A stretch of DNA of 64,000 nucleotides, from positions 558,001 to 622,000 of the forward strand of contig OZ037862.1 in the NCBI GenBank assembly GCA_964035575.1, in the 5' to 3' direction. The first letter of the stretch is position 1. Every line of letters begins with the position of its first letter. Below, in pieces: positions 1-11,674 of the stretch. The position numbers were made by a program, and so were the translations under genes. This stretch comes from Rhynchopus sp. YZ270_cl-10. Its lineage: Eukaryota; Euglenozoa; Diplonemea; Diplonemida; Diplonemidae. The notes beneath the pieces are model-generated. The model did no database searches, was not told the origin of the DNA, and saw only the letters and a list, made by a program, of their open reading frames with translations.

Positions 1-1404
1 ACCCATTTCTTCAGTAGCGTATTTGCTGTTTGGAACACCTCGTGCCCCTTAACGCTCAGCTTTGCTTTCTTGCTTTTCCACTTCCATTTTATTTTTTTAT
101 TATTTTTTGGACGTCGCTAAAAAAAGATAGCTGAAAACACTCATTGCGTTTAGTTTTTTTAAAAAAAAAAAAAACACTTTGAGCGTTTTCACACCGTCCT
201 GGACTATTCAGATCTATGATACAATAGATCTTGTTTGACAGGGGGGGAACTGGTGAACGGGTGGGATTGAGTATTGTTTACAAACATGCTTTAAAACAAG
301 GGAGAACAAGGGGGGGAGGGGAAAAGGGACTGTGAAAGATAAAATAAATAACCAACTCGTTCTTTTTTTTGAGACTGACAGTTGTCTGTGTTTTTCTTTT
401 TTTTTCTCCCCTCAAATCAGGGAGGGAAAAAAACAGAAAAAACAGAACAACCACGGACACAGAAATAATGCAAAAACAGAAAAATAAAAGAGGGGAAAAA
501 ACCGCAACACATCACAAAAAAAAATGACACACCTTTTACAGTGTTCTTGAAAGGGAAATGTACTAGAGAGGACACTCCATTTCTTCGTGTGATGCCTCGG
601 CTATTTCATGCTATTTTCACAAAACCCCAAAAACGGTATTTACTTTTTTTTCCCGTTAATTTGTGGTTTTCTTGTGCCACTACTATCTTCCACTTTTTTT
701 GTGCTTTTTTTTTTTTTTTTTGTTTTTTGTTTGTTTTTTTTTTTGGGGGGTGGGATTCTTTTTTTTTTGGTTTCATACTTATAATAAAAAAAAAAAAGGA
801 ACAAAAAAACTTGAAAGTGTTGTTTCTGGACAAATGATGACGAGGAACAAAAAAACGGCTGAATTCTTCAATCTTGCTTCTTGAAATGAAGACTCATACA
901 AAAAAAAATGTGGGTAATACTGGGACACACTCACAAAATAAAATAAACTGACACAAACAGGGGGATGGTGCGTGAGACACAACGCTACTTTTGGGAGTGG
1001 ACAGTGGGATGCAAGAAGAGCAACACGTCTTCTGCCAAACATGCATTATTGCCGAGCTTCCCTTCTGGCACGCGGAACTTCAGTCATCCTGTAAATTGAA
1101 TTTATTTATAAACTAGGTCGTGTTCTAGTCAGTTGAGGATATGTTCCACTACTTCCTTTACTAAGTTAAAGGGGAAAAATCACATAAACCTGGCCACACG
1201 GCCAATAAGAAAACAAGAAAGAGAAACTGTCGCATTGCCTTGGGTGGTGTAACCCTGCTACGTAGAACATCAAGAAAACGTGGTGGCAGTGCCAGGGTCA
1301 AGCAAATCCGCCTGCACTGCAAGCAATCGTTTCTAAAAACCCACCCCGTATTACATACACATGACAGACGGGCAAATTCAATGGACCGCCTTTTCCTCCA
1401 GCTC
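1..1404. other. AT-rich non-coding stretch
   Basis: I see no gene here. The stretch holds many poly-A/poly-T tracts, for example near 160-175, 700-760 and 785-800. The short open frames are low-complexity (Phe or Lys runs) and not credible. The last part, about 1100-1404, is probably the 3' flank of the minus-strand gene that ends at 1405. Confidence 0.6.
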
Positions 1405-3099
1405 CTAGTAGTAACGGGAACGCGGGGTGCTGAGGGCCTCAATCTTTGCGTCAAGGATGGGGCTTGTAGACATGGACCTGGGCGAGTAGGCACGTGGGGA
1501 CGATGCTGCTGCTGCGTAGGCTGCGGCACGTGCCCTGGCGGGGGAGGTGTAGTCAGCCGATGCGTAGGCAGCGCGCTGTGGGGAGCCGTATGCCGCAAGC
1601 TGCGTGAGGGCCGCTGCGCGTGCGGGGGAGGAGTAGTCCGCGAGGGCGGTGGTGCGTGCAGTGGGCGACAGGGTGTCGAGGTAGGCCAGGCGGCGCGGGC
1701 TTGCGTCGTGGATGGCACGCACGCTGGACGCGCTTGCCGCAGCAGATCCTGCGTGGGCAGCCTCGTAGTGTGCGGCACGCGACGCCGCATGTGCACCCAC
1801 CTCAGCGCTGGTCGCAAGTCCCTCCCTTGCGCGTGCCGCAGAGAGTTGGCCCAGCTCCGCCGCATGGCGCTGGCGCTCAATCGACGCGTGTGTCACAGCA
1901 CCGTCGCGTGCCACACGCGTGACAGCCTCCTGGCTCGTTGCCCTTGTGTAGTTCACCTCGCTCCCAGCAAGGTTGGCTCTGGCGCGTCTCGCCGAGTGGT
2001 GTGCCTCCTCGCTCCTCATACGCGACAGACGCTCCACGGAGGCAGACCGCACGTAGTCGGCACCGGCACGCGACGCATCGAGACGTGCGTGTGCGGCCTG
2101 TGCGTTGGCAGCCCGGCTGGCCACATCGACAGCGCCAAGCGCGTTGGCGGCACCAGCGGCGTTAAGCTCCTCCGAGGTGGCCCTCCTTGCGGCGGCGTGT
2201 GCTTCTGCGACAGACGCGCCGTGCTGCACGTTCCTGGTACGTGCGAGGTGGTCTCTTGCCGATGCCTCCGCACGGGCCTGTGCGGCGGTCACGCGGGCAG
2301 CCTCGGCATCCCGCCCGGCAGCGGCAAGCGCAGCAGTGGCGGCGCGCTCTGCAGCAGCAGCCTCGCGAGAGTTGGCGGCAGCGGCGGCGGCAGCGTTGGC
2401 AGCCTGTGCACGACGTGCCTCAGCCACAGAGGCAGAGCTTGCGGCGTTGGCGGCACGGCTGCTTGAGATGGAGGCAGCTGCGCCGGCGTCGCTGGCCATG
2501 GCGGCGGCAACACGCTCGGAGCTGGCAGCCGAGTTGGCTGCGGACGAGGCGGCGAGAGCACGTGCCCTGGAGATGGAGTTCTCAGCCTCGCGTGCGGTGC
2601 GCTCAGCGTCGAGCGAGGCGGCACGTCTCGACTCCGCGGCGGCGGCGGCGTCACGTGCGGCCATGTCGTTGGCAGCCAGGTCTCTTGCGCGTGCTGCTGC
2701 CAGGGCGGCGGCGTCGGAAGCGGCGGCACGGGAGGCCTCGCTTCTGTACTCGCTTCCTCTGATAGCAACGTCTGCGGCGGCAGCAGAGGCCTCTCTCTGG
2801 GAGGCGAGGTGCGAGGCAGCGATGCTCTGGCTGCGCATGTCAGCAAGGCTGGCCGCGTGTGCCTGGGCAGCCGTCCTGCCCTCCTGGGCACGTGCTTCCG
2901 CACGCGACAGCGAGGCGGAAGTGGAGGCGCTGCCTGCCTGCGCGGCGTAGGCTCCTGCACGTGCGCTGGCACCAGCCGCGTGTCCGTGTGCCACAGCCTC
3001 GTTGGCGGCATAGTGGTGTCCCATGGATGCGTGCAGAGGGTCCTCAACAACAGCCAGACGGGGGCTGATCGGTGCGTAGTAACGGGGCGACAGAGACAT
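1405..3099 (-). CDS. Alanine-rich coiled protein with RYY motifs at both ends
   Basis: A 564-residue open frame with very high Ala/Ser/Arg/Glu content. I recognise no family. The N-terminus reads SPRYYAPISPRL and the C-terminus TPRSRYY, so an RYY signature brackets a long (about residues 50-450) Ala-rich, charged region of repeated RAAAA, ASRAA and AAEARR patterns that should form extended helix. The part after about residue 420 is richer in SP/TP dipeptides. No membrane segment or signal peptide is visible. Such composition fits a structural or cytoskeletal filament protein, but that is inference. The start was chosen because the ATG at 3099 opens the frame and is followed by non-repetitive sequence. 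GC is much higher than in the flanking DNA. The opposite strand also has long Ala-rich open frames, which are composition artefacts of GC-rich codons. Confidence 0.7.
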   Translation of the reverse strand: MSLSPRYYAPISPRLAVVEDPLHASMGHHYAANEAVAHGHAAGASARAGAYAAQAGSASTSASLSRAEARAQEGRTAAQAHAASLADMRSQSIAASHLASQREASAAAADVAIRGSEYRSEASRAAASDAAALAAARARDLAANDMAARDAAAAAESRRAASLDAERTAREAENSISRARALAASSAANSAASSERVAAAMASDAGAAASISSSRAANAASSASVAEARRAQAANAAAAAAANSREAAAAERAATAALAAAGRDAEAARVTAAQARAEASARDHLARTRNVQHGASVAEAHAAARRATSEELNAAGAANALGAVDVASRAANAQAAHARLDASRAGADYVRSASVERLSRMRSEEAHHSARRARANLAGSEVNYTRATSQEAVTRVARDGAVTHASIERQRHAAELGQLSAARAREGLATSAEVGAHAASRAAHYEAAHAGSAAASASSVRAIHDASPRRLAYLDTLSPTARTTALADYSSPARAAALTQLAAYGSPQRAAYASADYTSPARARAAAYAAAASSPRAYSPRSMSTSPILDAKIEALSTPRSRYY

Positions 3100-3476
3100 C
3101 TTGAAAAGGTTTGAAAAGTGTTTTGAGTGAGGGTCAAAAATATGTTAGCTGTGCGGTGGTGTGTTTGAAGTTTAAAACATGTAAGGGATAATGTGCGTAT
3201 GACAGAACGAGAGAAGCCTAATATTTGCTTCACAGATGATGGAACAGAATCCCCCAATTGCTCAATGAAAACAGACAAAAGAAGCACATTTTTTTTTCTA
3301 CTCCGTTTATTGTAAACTCTAATTTAGTCTTTAACACAAAAATAGACAAAACATAATACTTGTTCGCTTCTTGAGCATTGGGTTTTTTGACGTCAACAAA
3401 CAACGTCGTACACAACCCATTGAAGCACTACCTCTACTACAACATGTACAATACCCCACTACTACCCCACCCCTCC

Positions 3477-4322
3477 CTAAATATCTAACGGGTCATAATG
3501 CTGCGGTGGGCTATATTGTTGGTGTGGAGGGGGTGGGTGTGGGTGTGGGTTCAGCGGAGACATGCTTGTCCCTTGCATTAAGGATGCTGGCACCTGAGCG
3601 CAGCCGACCATTACCATGGGCTCTGCGGCGGGGGGCTGCACATGCGACATGGGTGTGGACTGGTAAGGGTTATTGTATGCGCCGCCTTGCCCGACACCAA
3701 GCATTGGTGTCTCGAGTGCAGGTGGCGACTGTGCTGCAGAGGGTTCTGTGGGCAGCGGCCTGAACCCCGCTTGTCGGAAGGCAAAACGATCGCCAAAGAC
3801 ACCGCATTTAAGAGCAGCATACAGCAGCACCACCACCAAGACGATTGCGAGGAGAACAATCACAACTGTGATGGCGGCTGTGGAGTCGTCGTCGGCAGGG
3901 GGCACGGCGCCGTCAGCAGCCGCAGCGGACCAGAGCCGCACGTTGTCGGTGTTGACCGGGTCGTACCAGCACGGCTGCTCGGTGGCCTCCGACGCAGAAA
4001 AGGTATCCCGGAAGACTGCTGCCGCGAGACAGTCGCCAAACACATTCGGCTTGATCCCACTGTACGCCAGAGCATACTTCACCAACCCTGCCGGCTGAAA
4101 CGATACGTCCACATGGTAAAGACACTGCCCGTCCTTCACCTGCTGCTCCATTGTCCCCGGGATGACCGTGCACGTGGTTGCAACGTCCATGTCCCCCTCA
4201 GCGTTGCCTGGCCCGCTGTTCCCATCGCTCCCTGTGAACACTATCAGAACTACTATGAGACTGATCAGAACATAGATGCACAAAATCCCAATGAGTGTGG
4301 GGCGACGTGGGAGAATCGCCAT
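3477..4322 (-). CDS. Two-pass membrane protein with small cysteine ectodomain
   Basis: A 281-residue protein of no recognised family. Residues 9-29 form a hydrophobic N-terminal segment (signal anchor or signal peptide). Residues 30-148 are a polar domain with four Cys (51, 67, 98, 118), consistent with two disulfides. Residues 149-170 form a second strong transmembrane helix. The remaining about 110 residues are a Pro/Gln/His/Met-rich tail (PHPHPPPPHQQY near the end). The topology resembles a surface protein with a short lumenal or extracellular domain and a proline-rich cytoplasmic tail. The start is the first ATG, immediately before the basic PRR and the hydrophobic segment. It stands alone, with the neighbouring genes on the same strand and intergenic gaps of 0.25-0.4 kb. 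Function is unknown. Confidence 0.7.
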   Translation of the reverse strand: MAILPRRPTLIGILCIYVLISLIVVLIVFTGSDGNSGPGNAEGDMDVATTCTVIPGTMEQQVKDGQCLYHVDVSFQPAGLVKYALAYSGIKPNVFGDCLAAAVFRDTFSASEATEQPCWYDPVNTDNVRLWSAAAADGAVPPADDDSTAAITVVIVLLAIVLVVVLLYAALKCGVFGDRFAFRQAGFRPLPTEPSAAQSPPALETPMLGVGQGGAYNNPYQSTPMSHVQPPAAEPMVMVGCAQVPASLMQGTSMSPLNPHPHPPPPHQQYSPPQHYDPLDI

Positions 4323-4573
4323 GGGAGCGGGGGGTCTGTGTGGTTGACATGGTTGACATGGTTGGAGGGGTGAAGGGAGAGGGTGCGAAAAGGAATGGGG
4401 ATGCTAATGTGTTTTGCGTTGGCTGATTGAATCTGACCGAAAGGGATGGGGCAGGGGGGAGTGGTATGCAAGTAATTGATGGGCCCAGTAACACGCAAAA
4501 AAAGTGGGCTAGGAAAAAAAATATATATGACTTCATGAGCTTTTAAATGAGACACCCTTTTTCTTTACTCTGA

Positions 4574-7267
4574 TCATGGGGATTTTTTCTGCTTCTTGCT
4601 CGACTGCTCTGTGTCGGTCTCTGCAGCACGCTTCTTCCCCTTCTTTTCCTTCTTCTCCTTCTTCTCCTTCTTGTCTCCCGCTTCTGCAGGCTTCTTCACT
4701 TCCTCCTTTTTCCCTGCCTTCTCTTTTTTGTCCTTTTTCTGCTTTTTGGACGGCTGGGTCTCAGCCCCTTCTTGCTTTCTCTTTTTCCCACCCTTCTTTT
4801 CGGTTTCACCTTCATCTGAGGGGTAGTGGATTTCCACTGCTTTGAGTTCAGGATATTTGAGGGAGGTTTTGTGCTCTTTTTCTGGGTCGTGTTTGTAGGT
4901 TTCACGGGCACGGGTGGCAACGACTCTGGCACGGCGGTTTTCTTGGGCGGATCTGTAGGGGGCGTAGAACTTGAGGGGTGCAATGGAGTTAAGAGATCTG
5001 TCGTCGATGCCGAGGATGTCTTCGTCTGTGAGTCCGAAGGTGTCCTTCGCGACGGAGGCGTACTTGAAGCGCACCTTCTGCCCCGCAACCACATCCTCGT
5101 AGTCAAGCTTCGCGTACTGCTCCATATCGCGCTCCACCTCCTCCTCCAACTGCTTCAAAATCTGCCTCTTCTTCTTCTGCAGCTCCTTCCGTTCTTCATC
5201 TGTAAGCTCCACCTTAGGTGCGGCAGGCTTCTTCTTGGTCATCTTCTTTGCCTTCCCCGCATGCCGTGCAGCACCCTCTCCAGATGACGACGACGACGTC
5301 TCCAACGACGACAACTCCAGATCATCCGAATCGTATTCGCTTGGGTCAAAGCTGTCGTCCTCGTTGTCGTAGTAGTCTTCGTTGAACATTGTGTCCATCT
5401 GTGGTGTGGTTAAATACCGTAGGTCTGAACAAAGTATGGCCTGTCACCTCTGCTAGAGACACCAGGTCACATTACGAATAATAACAAAAATGTTGAAAAC
5501 GCTGAGTATCGCTAATAGGAATACAAGAGGATATCCTGGTAGAGTTTATCTGAAGATAACCCATGGGTTATCGTGAACTCTAGAGAAAGAAAAGTAGAAG
5601 TAATGAATGAGAAAAGGGTGGGTGGGGTGGGTGGTACCTTCTTGTCCCACTCCTCCGCATCGTAGTCCTCGTCCATGTCCGCAAGATCCATGATGTCCTC
5701 AGCATTTTTGCCTGCAACCACCTCAATCTGCTTCATCTTCTCGTCCATCTCCTTCCTCTTCAAGAACTTCAGACGCTTGACTTCTTCATCACGCTTGACC
5801 TGTGCTTCGCTTTCGCGCAGCTTCTTCCGTTCACGTGCCTCTTTGCGGGAACTTTGGTCATTACGAACAGTCTGTAGGAGAGATTTGGATCGTTAAGTCA
5901 TTAGAAACTGACTTTGATAATGTGCAGACACCTCAAAGGTGACAAATAAAATGCGGATAAAATGGTTGGGTAAAAAGCAACACTGCGGAGGTGTGGTATT
6001 CACGTTTGCATGGTGTTAAACCATCCTCCTAGCACACTATTAACTATAACTCAGAACTTTAAAATCTGCTGGCGTTATGCGGCGTTTACATACATCTATG
6101 AGATGCGCTCTCGGGTGGGCTTTGATCTCAGTTGCGTCCTCTTCCTCGTGGTGGTACTTCGTCTTTTCGTAGTGCTGTGTTGTGTTTGATAATTCATTTT
6201 TTTGTACAACGTTTTTTTTTATACAATTTTGAAAACTGGGATGTTAGTGTGGACACCCTAGGATGTGTGGGCCTTTCAATGTGCATATTTGCACATTTCA
6301 TCGCGAACAACTCGCTCCTTTCAGAGGATCTATTCTCTTTTAGAAAAATTGAGTGACTACTCTGGAGAGGCAAGCATACCTCTTCAAAATTCTTCTGCTG
6401 TTCTTCGAAAGCGTCTTGTTCGGCTTCGGCGTTCATTTCATCGACGAGTGCAGAGCGCTCGACGTCCTCGGCCTCCTGCTGCCAGCCTTGGTTGAGGAAG
6501 AAACTCTTGAGGAACATCTCCTTCTTGTCTTCCGGGTTGACGTCGTGGAAGAGCTGTTCAAGGTGTTGGTTGACACGTCTCTCCTTCTCGTGCAGCGGCA
6601 TTTCCACACGCTCGGGTGCGTCCCCCTCAATGTCCTTCACCTTCTGTGACTTCTCAGTCTTCGTCAACACAAACCCATCCTCCTCTGTATCTGCCGCACT
6701 CTGGAACGCCTTCTTCGCAGCGTCCTCCTCCCCCTCTGTTGGCTCAGGCTTGTTCCGTGCGTAGGACTTCTCCTCATCCTCCTCCAACGTCGCTATCGCC
6801 TCTGCACCCTTTGTCATAATGGTTTCTCTCAGGTGGTCACGGAGGGTCAACTTCTTTTCGCCTTTTGGGATAGACTGTTTGCCTGTGAGGATGGAGGAGA
6901 GGTGGTCTTTGATGTCTGTGTTGAGTTCGGTGATGATGTTTGCGGCGCCGTCTTTGTCGCCACGTTTGAGGGATGTGAACGCCTCGAGGATCTTCATATC
7001 GCGGTCGGTGGAGAGCAGTACGGCCTCCTCGTCCTCGGTGGTGTCCTCGCTGCTGTCCTCTTCAATCCCGTGGGTTGCAACGATCCTACGCAGCTCCGCA
7101 TCACGCCTGTCCTTCTCAAAGTTCTTCGCATACTCCTTGTTCAACCCTAACACCTCCTCAGCGCCAGAGCCGCCATCAGAGGAGCTGTCCCCAAATGGGT
7201 TCACTTCCTTCGCCTCTTCCTGAACAGCAACTTCGGGGTTCTTCGGAACCTTCCGCTTTCTTCCCAT
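4574..7267 (-). CDS. KRI1: KRI1 homologue, ribosome biogenesis, four exons
   Basis: Kri1 is a nucleolar protein needed for 40S subunit assembly with Krr1 (family knowledge). Exons by transcript order: 7267-6380, 6174-6094, 5871-5638, 5398-4574; all junctions are phase 0 and give 675 residues. Donors are GTATGC, GTATGT and GTACCA; acceptors end in CACAG, CTACAG and CCACAG. Kri1 hallmarks appear in order: NKEYAKNFEKDRR near residue 50, FLKSFFLNQGW in exon 1, HYEKTKYHHEEED in exon 2, the ARERKKLRE...RKEMDEKMKQI helix in exon 3, then in exon 4 the MDTMFNEDYY join and the conserved LDYEDVVAGQKVRFKY...APYR block, ending in a Lys-rich tail that should act as a nuclear/nucleolar signal. The introns are 205, 222 and 239 bp. 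The first ATG at 7267 begins MGRKRK. The exon 3 donor (GTACCA) is weaker than the others. Confidence 0.9.
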
Positions 7268-7548
7268 TGTTGTCTTTTTTTGTTGTTGTGTATTCTTAGA
7301 GAAGGAGATGAGAAACGGAGATGCAATCAGGAAATATTTTGAGAAAACGTTCTTTTTTTTTTTTTTGAATAAAGTACAAAGTATTTTGGGACAGGGAAGG
7401 TACAAAAAAATGGGAAGGGATAGGAGAACAGACAGTTGTGAGACAAATAACAACACATGGAATTACGCTCAATTATGCGCTAGGCGCCGGACTCATTACC
7501 GGGGGTGCCAAAAGGTATCTAAAGGGGGTTGTTCGACGGGAATCATAA

Positions 7549-7923
7549 TCAACGCTGGTGAAGGTAGCCTTGGACGTATGGGGAAGTGAACGCTGCAGTG
7601 GAGCCGATTGGTCCGGTTGGGCCATATGCGGAGGAGGGGCTGTAGAGGGTTCTGTAGTTGCTTGTGTCTGCGATGGAGGTGGCGTGCAGCATTCTGGTGT
7701 TGCCGTTGAGAAACGCGTTCTTGGCGACGCCCTCTGCTTCTGCTGTGCGTGCTCTGCAGCCTTCGTACATCACTCTGTCCGACGTCGCTGCCTCAGCCAT
7801 GCCTCGCTCGATACCAGCTAACTGCGCGTTGGCTGCAGCAAAGTTGGACCCATGGTTCGCAAGCGTTGCATCTGAATTTGCGGATGCATCAACAAAAAGA
7901 GATCCAGGAATGTGCACCGACAT
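7549..7923 (-). CDS. Small conserved-looking protein of unknown function
   Basis: About 124 residues from the ATG at 7923 (MSVHIPGSLFVDAS); an in-frame ATG at 7941 would add six residues. The sequence is balanced and non-repetitive in the first 90 residues, with an Ala/Glu/Asn-rich helical part (NAQLAGIERGMAEA, RTAEAEGVAKNAF), followed by a Tyr/Pro/Gly/Ser tail ending YVQGYLHQR. The Tyr-rich end is loosely like the RYY-ended protein at 1405-3099. No membrane segment. I do not recognise the family. It lies in tandem behind KRI1 on the same strand with a 280-bp gap. Confidence 0.6.
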   Translation of the reverse strand: MSVHIPGSLFVDASANSDATLANHGSNFAAANAQLAGIERGMAEAATSDRVMYEGCRARTAEAEGVAKNAFLNGNTRMLHATSIADTSNYRTLYSPSSAYGPTGPIGSTAAFTSPYVQGYLHQR

Positions 7924-8129
7924 GTTGGCTGTGTGTATCAAATATAATCCTTAGTGGCTTGGTGAATTGTAGGCAGGTGGAAGAGTACGGAGTATGTCTC
8001 TGAGAGAATTCGCATCGAAAAAAAAGGGGGAGAGTGTCGTCATCGGGTTGTGTTTGAATACTTTCTGCAATATAGAGTGCAGTGTTGCTCTTTGTTTTTG
8101 CTTTTTTTTTTTGCTTTTTTTTGCTTTTT

Positions 8130-8210
8130 TGGTGTTCCGGAGGGGGGCCTATATTGACATGTCCTTGACATGTCATTGACATGTCCTTGACAGGTGTTTC
8201 CGGAACACCA
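8130..8210. repeat. Inverted repeat enclosing TTGACATGTC tandem units
   Basis: TGGTGTTCCGGA at 8130-8141 is exactly reverse-complemented by TCCGGAACACCA at 8199-8210. Between the arms are four units of TTGACATGTCC/A (8154-8192), each containing the palindrome GACATGTC. It lies upstream of the 7549-7923 gene (minus strand). It could be a regulatory array or a tiny inverted-repeat element; I cannot tell which. Confidence 0.6.
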
Positions 8211-10620
8211 TTTTTGTAAAATTTAGGGAAAATAAAAAAAAATGGCAGTTTTGTCTGGTAATAGAGGTACGAGAGGGCTAAAATAGTTGCCCAGTGTGTA
8301 GGTCGTCTTCACGACAAAAGAGAGAGAGAAAGAAAAAGTGAAAAATTGAACATACAAAAAGAAAAAAGGTTCGGAGAATCAAATGAAACTGAAAGACGAC
8401 CAGATGCAGCAATGAGACTTTGGTATGGCAACATATGATATGGCCACAAAAAAAAACACATGGTCCTTGTGTGGAACCTGTCACATGACATAGGGGGAAC
8501 GGGAGGGGTGGTTCATGAAAAATATGACCTTGCAATGCGTTATGCAGTAGCGGACATGAACCACAAATAAGAGTTGAATAGCGAGGCTGCTGACGTGGCA
8601 GCTACACTCATACAACTATACGATAAAGGATTTGAAGAAAAAAAAATCAGAAGATGTGTGTCCGCAGACATCCATCGATTTGCTAAAACGTTGGAAGGAT
8701 GCAAATATGCGAAATAAAAGCAAGAGGTAATTTATACCAAATATGCACGACCTCATGAAATACTATACCAAGAACACAAGGGAGACAAGTGCATCTGTCC
8801 CACAAGGAACTGTCATCAGCATTTAACAAAAGTATCAATAGCTCAAATGAAAAAATATCAATAAAAAAAAAATATAAAAAACACAGCAGATATTTTGTAC
8901 TCAGACATCTCAGAAGAAAAACGGTAATCTTTTTTCCCTTCTTGTTTCACGCGTGAAAATATTTTGTCTGTTACGCGACCGCAAAATCGGGTGAAATATT
9001 GTCCCGACTTTTTTTATTGATTTTTGGTTGAGATTCTTAGGAAGAGTGAAATGAGATTTTGTTTTTACATTTTTCTCTCCGCGAAATAATGCTTATTTTT
9101 GTTTTTGTTTGAAACTTTTATACAATCGTTTCCCTCCCCCTCCCCCCTTTTTTTTTACTCCTGTACCCCTATATTCAGGGATTACGCAGCTCCCCCAAAA
9201 ATAAAAAAAGTACGTATGGATTTTCAACACGTACAATTCTAAGCAAAAACAATTAAAAACCGCGCGCGCTTCGCGCGCGCTCTCCCTGGCAAAGTTGGTT
9301 GAGAAGGGTTGTGAAAGTTCGAAGAACTGGAGAAATCATCAGTCATGGCATCCAAATGTTCCTGGCGAAGCCACGGTACGCAACATTTTTAAAAAATCTT
9401 GACATAAAATGGCACTTTCGTTGGTAACTATGGTCCAGTTCCGTAAACTTTACTTCCATATTTTGCTAAAACGAAAGTTTCTGGCGAAGCCACGGTACGC
9501 AACATTTCTAAAAATTGCGCTTAAAATTGCCTATTATGTCATGGGAAGGGTGTATTGCAATCTAGCGCCGCAGGCGCACGGTACGCTACTTTTTTCTTTC
9601 GCCATGCTGTATGCTCCTTTTCCGGTAAAATAGAAAATTGTCTCCTACAAATAGAATTCTGTAGGGGGTAGGTGAGAGGTGGGGGCGGAGCCCCACTCCT
9701 CACCTACCCCACCCCAGCCCCAATCCAAAACCCAAATTACCTACGTATGGACACGTATGGACACGTATGGATTCCACCTTTTCAAAAACAATTCACGTAT
9801 GGATTTCCATACGTTCCACACGTGGAGCGTAATCCCTGCCTATATTTTGAAGAGCAGAGGACCTTATGTTCCTCATTCTTGGGAAACTTTCCAGTGTTCC
9901 CGCAATTTGTTTGTGCCCTTTTTGTAGTATCGACAATCACCTATCCGAGGACGGGTTCTGTATACAAAGTCACCCAAAAGCTAACGAATGGTTTGATAAT
10001 TTGTTGTATTAGTGTAGCTGTCATATAGACAGTGCACTGTAGTGTCACACTCAGGGGTGGTTTTCTTTTTGTTTTTTTTGGTTTTTTTGGTGTTTTTTTT
10101 GGGTAAAAGCTTGGCAAAGTGTCGCCACTCTGCATTATGCAATATCTGTGAGGCTCTAGCGGCAGACAGTAATGGGGGAGGGATTGGAATAAAAAAGAAA
10201 ATTGTCTGGAATACTTGTGCATTTTGCAATTAATATAAACGTTGAATAAAAGGCAAAAAAGGGGGGAGGGAGGGGAAGATCATGTCTTTGTTTGTGCGCT
10301 CAAAGTCGGGCGTAACAAAAAGGTGGAAAAAGTGCAAAGTGCAATTGGTGGTGGTGTTTGTGAATCAAACAGGTGATTTGCAATGATGCTTTTTGTTTTC
10401 CGTTTTGTCTTCCCAAAGCGCTGTCTCTAATCTTTTTAGTACGGACAACAAAAAAAAAAAAAAACGTTGCGATGTATTTAAAAAAAAGGACGTGAGAATG
10501 AAGACAATGATAGTTGAGGCTCTCTGACTGCGAAAATCAGTATTTATGCGACAGCAACGTAAAAAGAGGTTCCCTTGGTGGGAGAATTGGGTGATCTATG
10601 ATCGTCTCCGTGGGACACGT
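8211..10620. other. Gene-free AT-rich intergenic region
   Basis: No credible coding frame. Recognisable content: a GCGCGCG-CTT-CGCGCGC hairpin near 9262-9281, three CACGGTACGC motifs (about 9373, 9490, 9577), and five ACGTATGGA units around 9744-9805 and near 9211. The rest is AT-rich with homopolymer runs. Confidence 0.55.
9363..9600. repeat. Dispersed CACGGTACGC motif cluster
   Basis: GCGAAGCCACGGTACGCAAC occurs twice (around 9366 and 9484). A variant with a GCGCCGCAGGCGC hairpin before ACGGTACGCTAC is near 9565. The hairpin form recurs at about 54650 and inverted at about 60570, so it belongs to a dispersed family. Confidence 0.55.
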
Positions 10621-11406
10621 AACAGGCTGTGAGAGCTTGTGAGAGCCTGTGAGACCTTGTGAGAGCTTGTGAGAGTCTGTGAGAGCCTGTGAGAGCTTGT
10701 GAGACCTTGTGAGAGCCTGTGAGACCTTGTGAGAGCTTGTGAGAGCCTGTGAGAGCTTACTGAGAGCTAGTGAGAGCTAGTGGGAGCTGTGCGAGCTTAG
10801 TGAGAGCTTGTGAGAGCTTACTGGGAGTTAGTGAGAGTTAGTGGGAGCTGTGAGAGCTTAGTGAGAGCTGATGACCTACAGTATACACAGTATACACAGT
10901 ATACACAGTATACACAGTATACACAGTATACACAGTATACACAGTATACACAGTATACACAGTATAGTATACACAATACAAACGCCAGGTGGTCTGAAGA
11001 GTGATCTGACCACATTGTCCCAGTATAACATACGCCCAATAAATCCATTGAAGAAGGAATATTTCACGTTTGACCACCACAGAATACTGGTTGCCAGCCA
11101 CACCACACCACTAACAAAAAACCCCTCAGAGTTAGTGAGAGCCTGTGAGAGCTTGTGAGAGCCTGTGAGAGCTTAGTGAGAGTTAGTGAGAGCTGTGAGA
11201 GCCTGTGAGAGCTTGTGAGAGCCTGTGAGAGCTGTGAGAGCCTGTGAGAGTCTGTGAGAGCCTGTGAGACCTTGTGAGAGCCTGTGAGAGCTTAGTGAGA
11301 GTTAGTGAGAGCTGTGAGAGCCTGTGAGACCTTGTGAGAGCCTGTGAGAGCTTGTGAGAGCTTGTGAGAGTCTGTGAGAGCCTGTGAGAGCTTACTGAGA
11401 GCTAGT
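10621..11406. repeat. Composite satellite: TGTGAGAGCC decamers around a 9-bp array
   Basis: Two blocks of degenerate 10-bp units (GAGAGCCTGT / GAGAGCTTGT / GAGACCTTGT), 10626-10868 and 11128-11406, flank about ten units of ACACAGTAT (10880-10972) and a short unique spacer (10973-11127). Open frames here are pure repeat translations in several frames and are not genes. Confidence 0.85.
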
Positions 11407-11674
11407 AAAAAAATCTCTCCCCGTTCATAGATCACCCACTCGAGAATAGTTTCAAAACAAAACAAAAAAAAAAAAAAAAAAGCTTGAAAATGAATGTGTC
11501 CCACATGCATGCATCTGTAATAGTTATTTTACTGGGGGGAAATGGGGGTGCTGTTGGTCAAAAAAAAGAGGAAAGCGTAGGGCAATAAGAGAATCCCTTT
11601 CAATGAAAATTCGAGAACAAAAAAAAAAAAAAAAAAAAAAATGCATGTGTTGCATTTTGTTTAAATAAAGCTCT

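Noticed and set aside
541-1042. Phe/Lys-rich frames near the left edge
   Set aside because: Poly-T/poly-A translations.
1240-2950. Long plus-strand open frames opposite the Ala-rich gene
   Set aside because: They are composition shadows of GC-rich Ala codons; the minus frame is longer and has sensible termini.
10810-11158. Frames with QYTQYT or SIHSIH repeats
   Set aside because: Translation of the 9-bp ACACAGTAT array.
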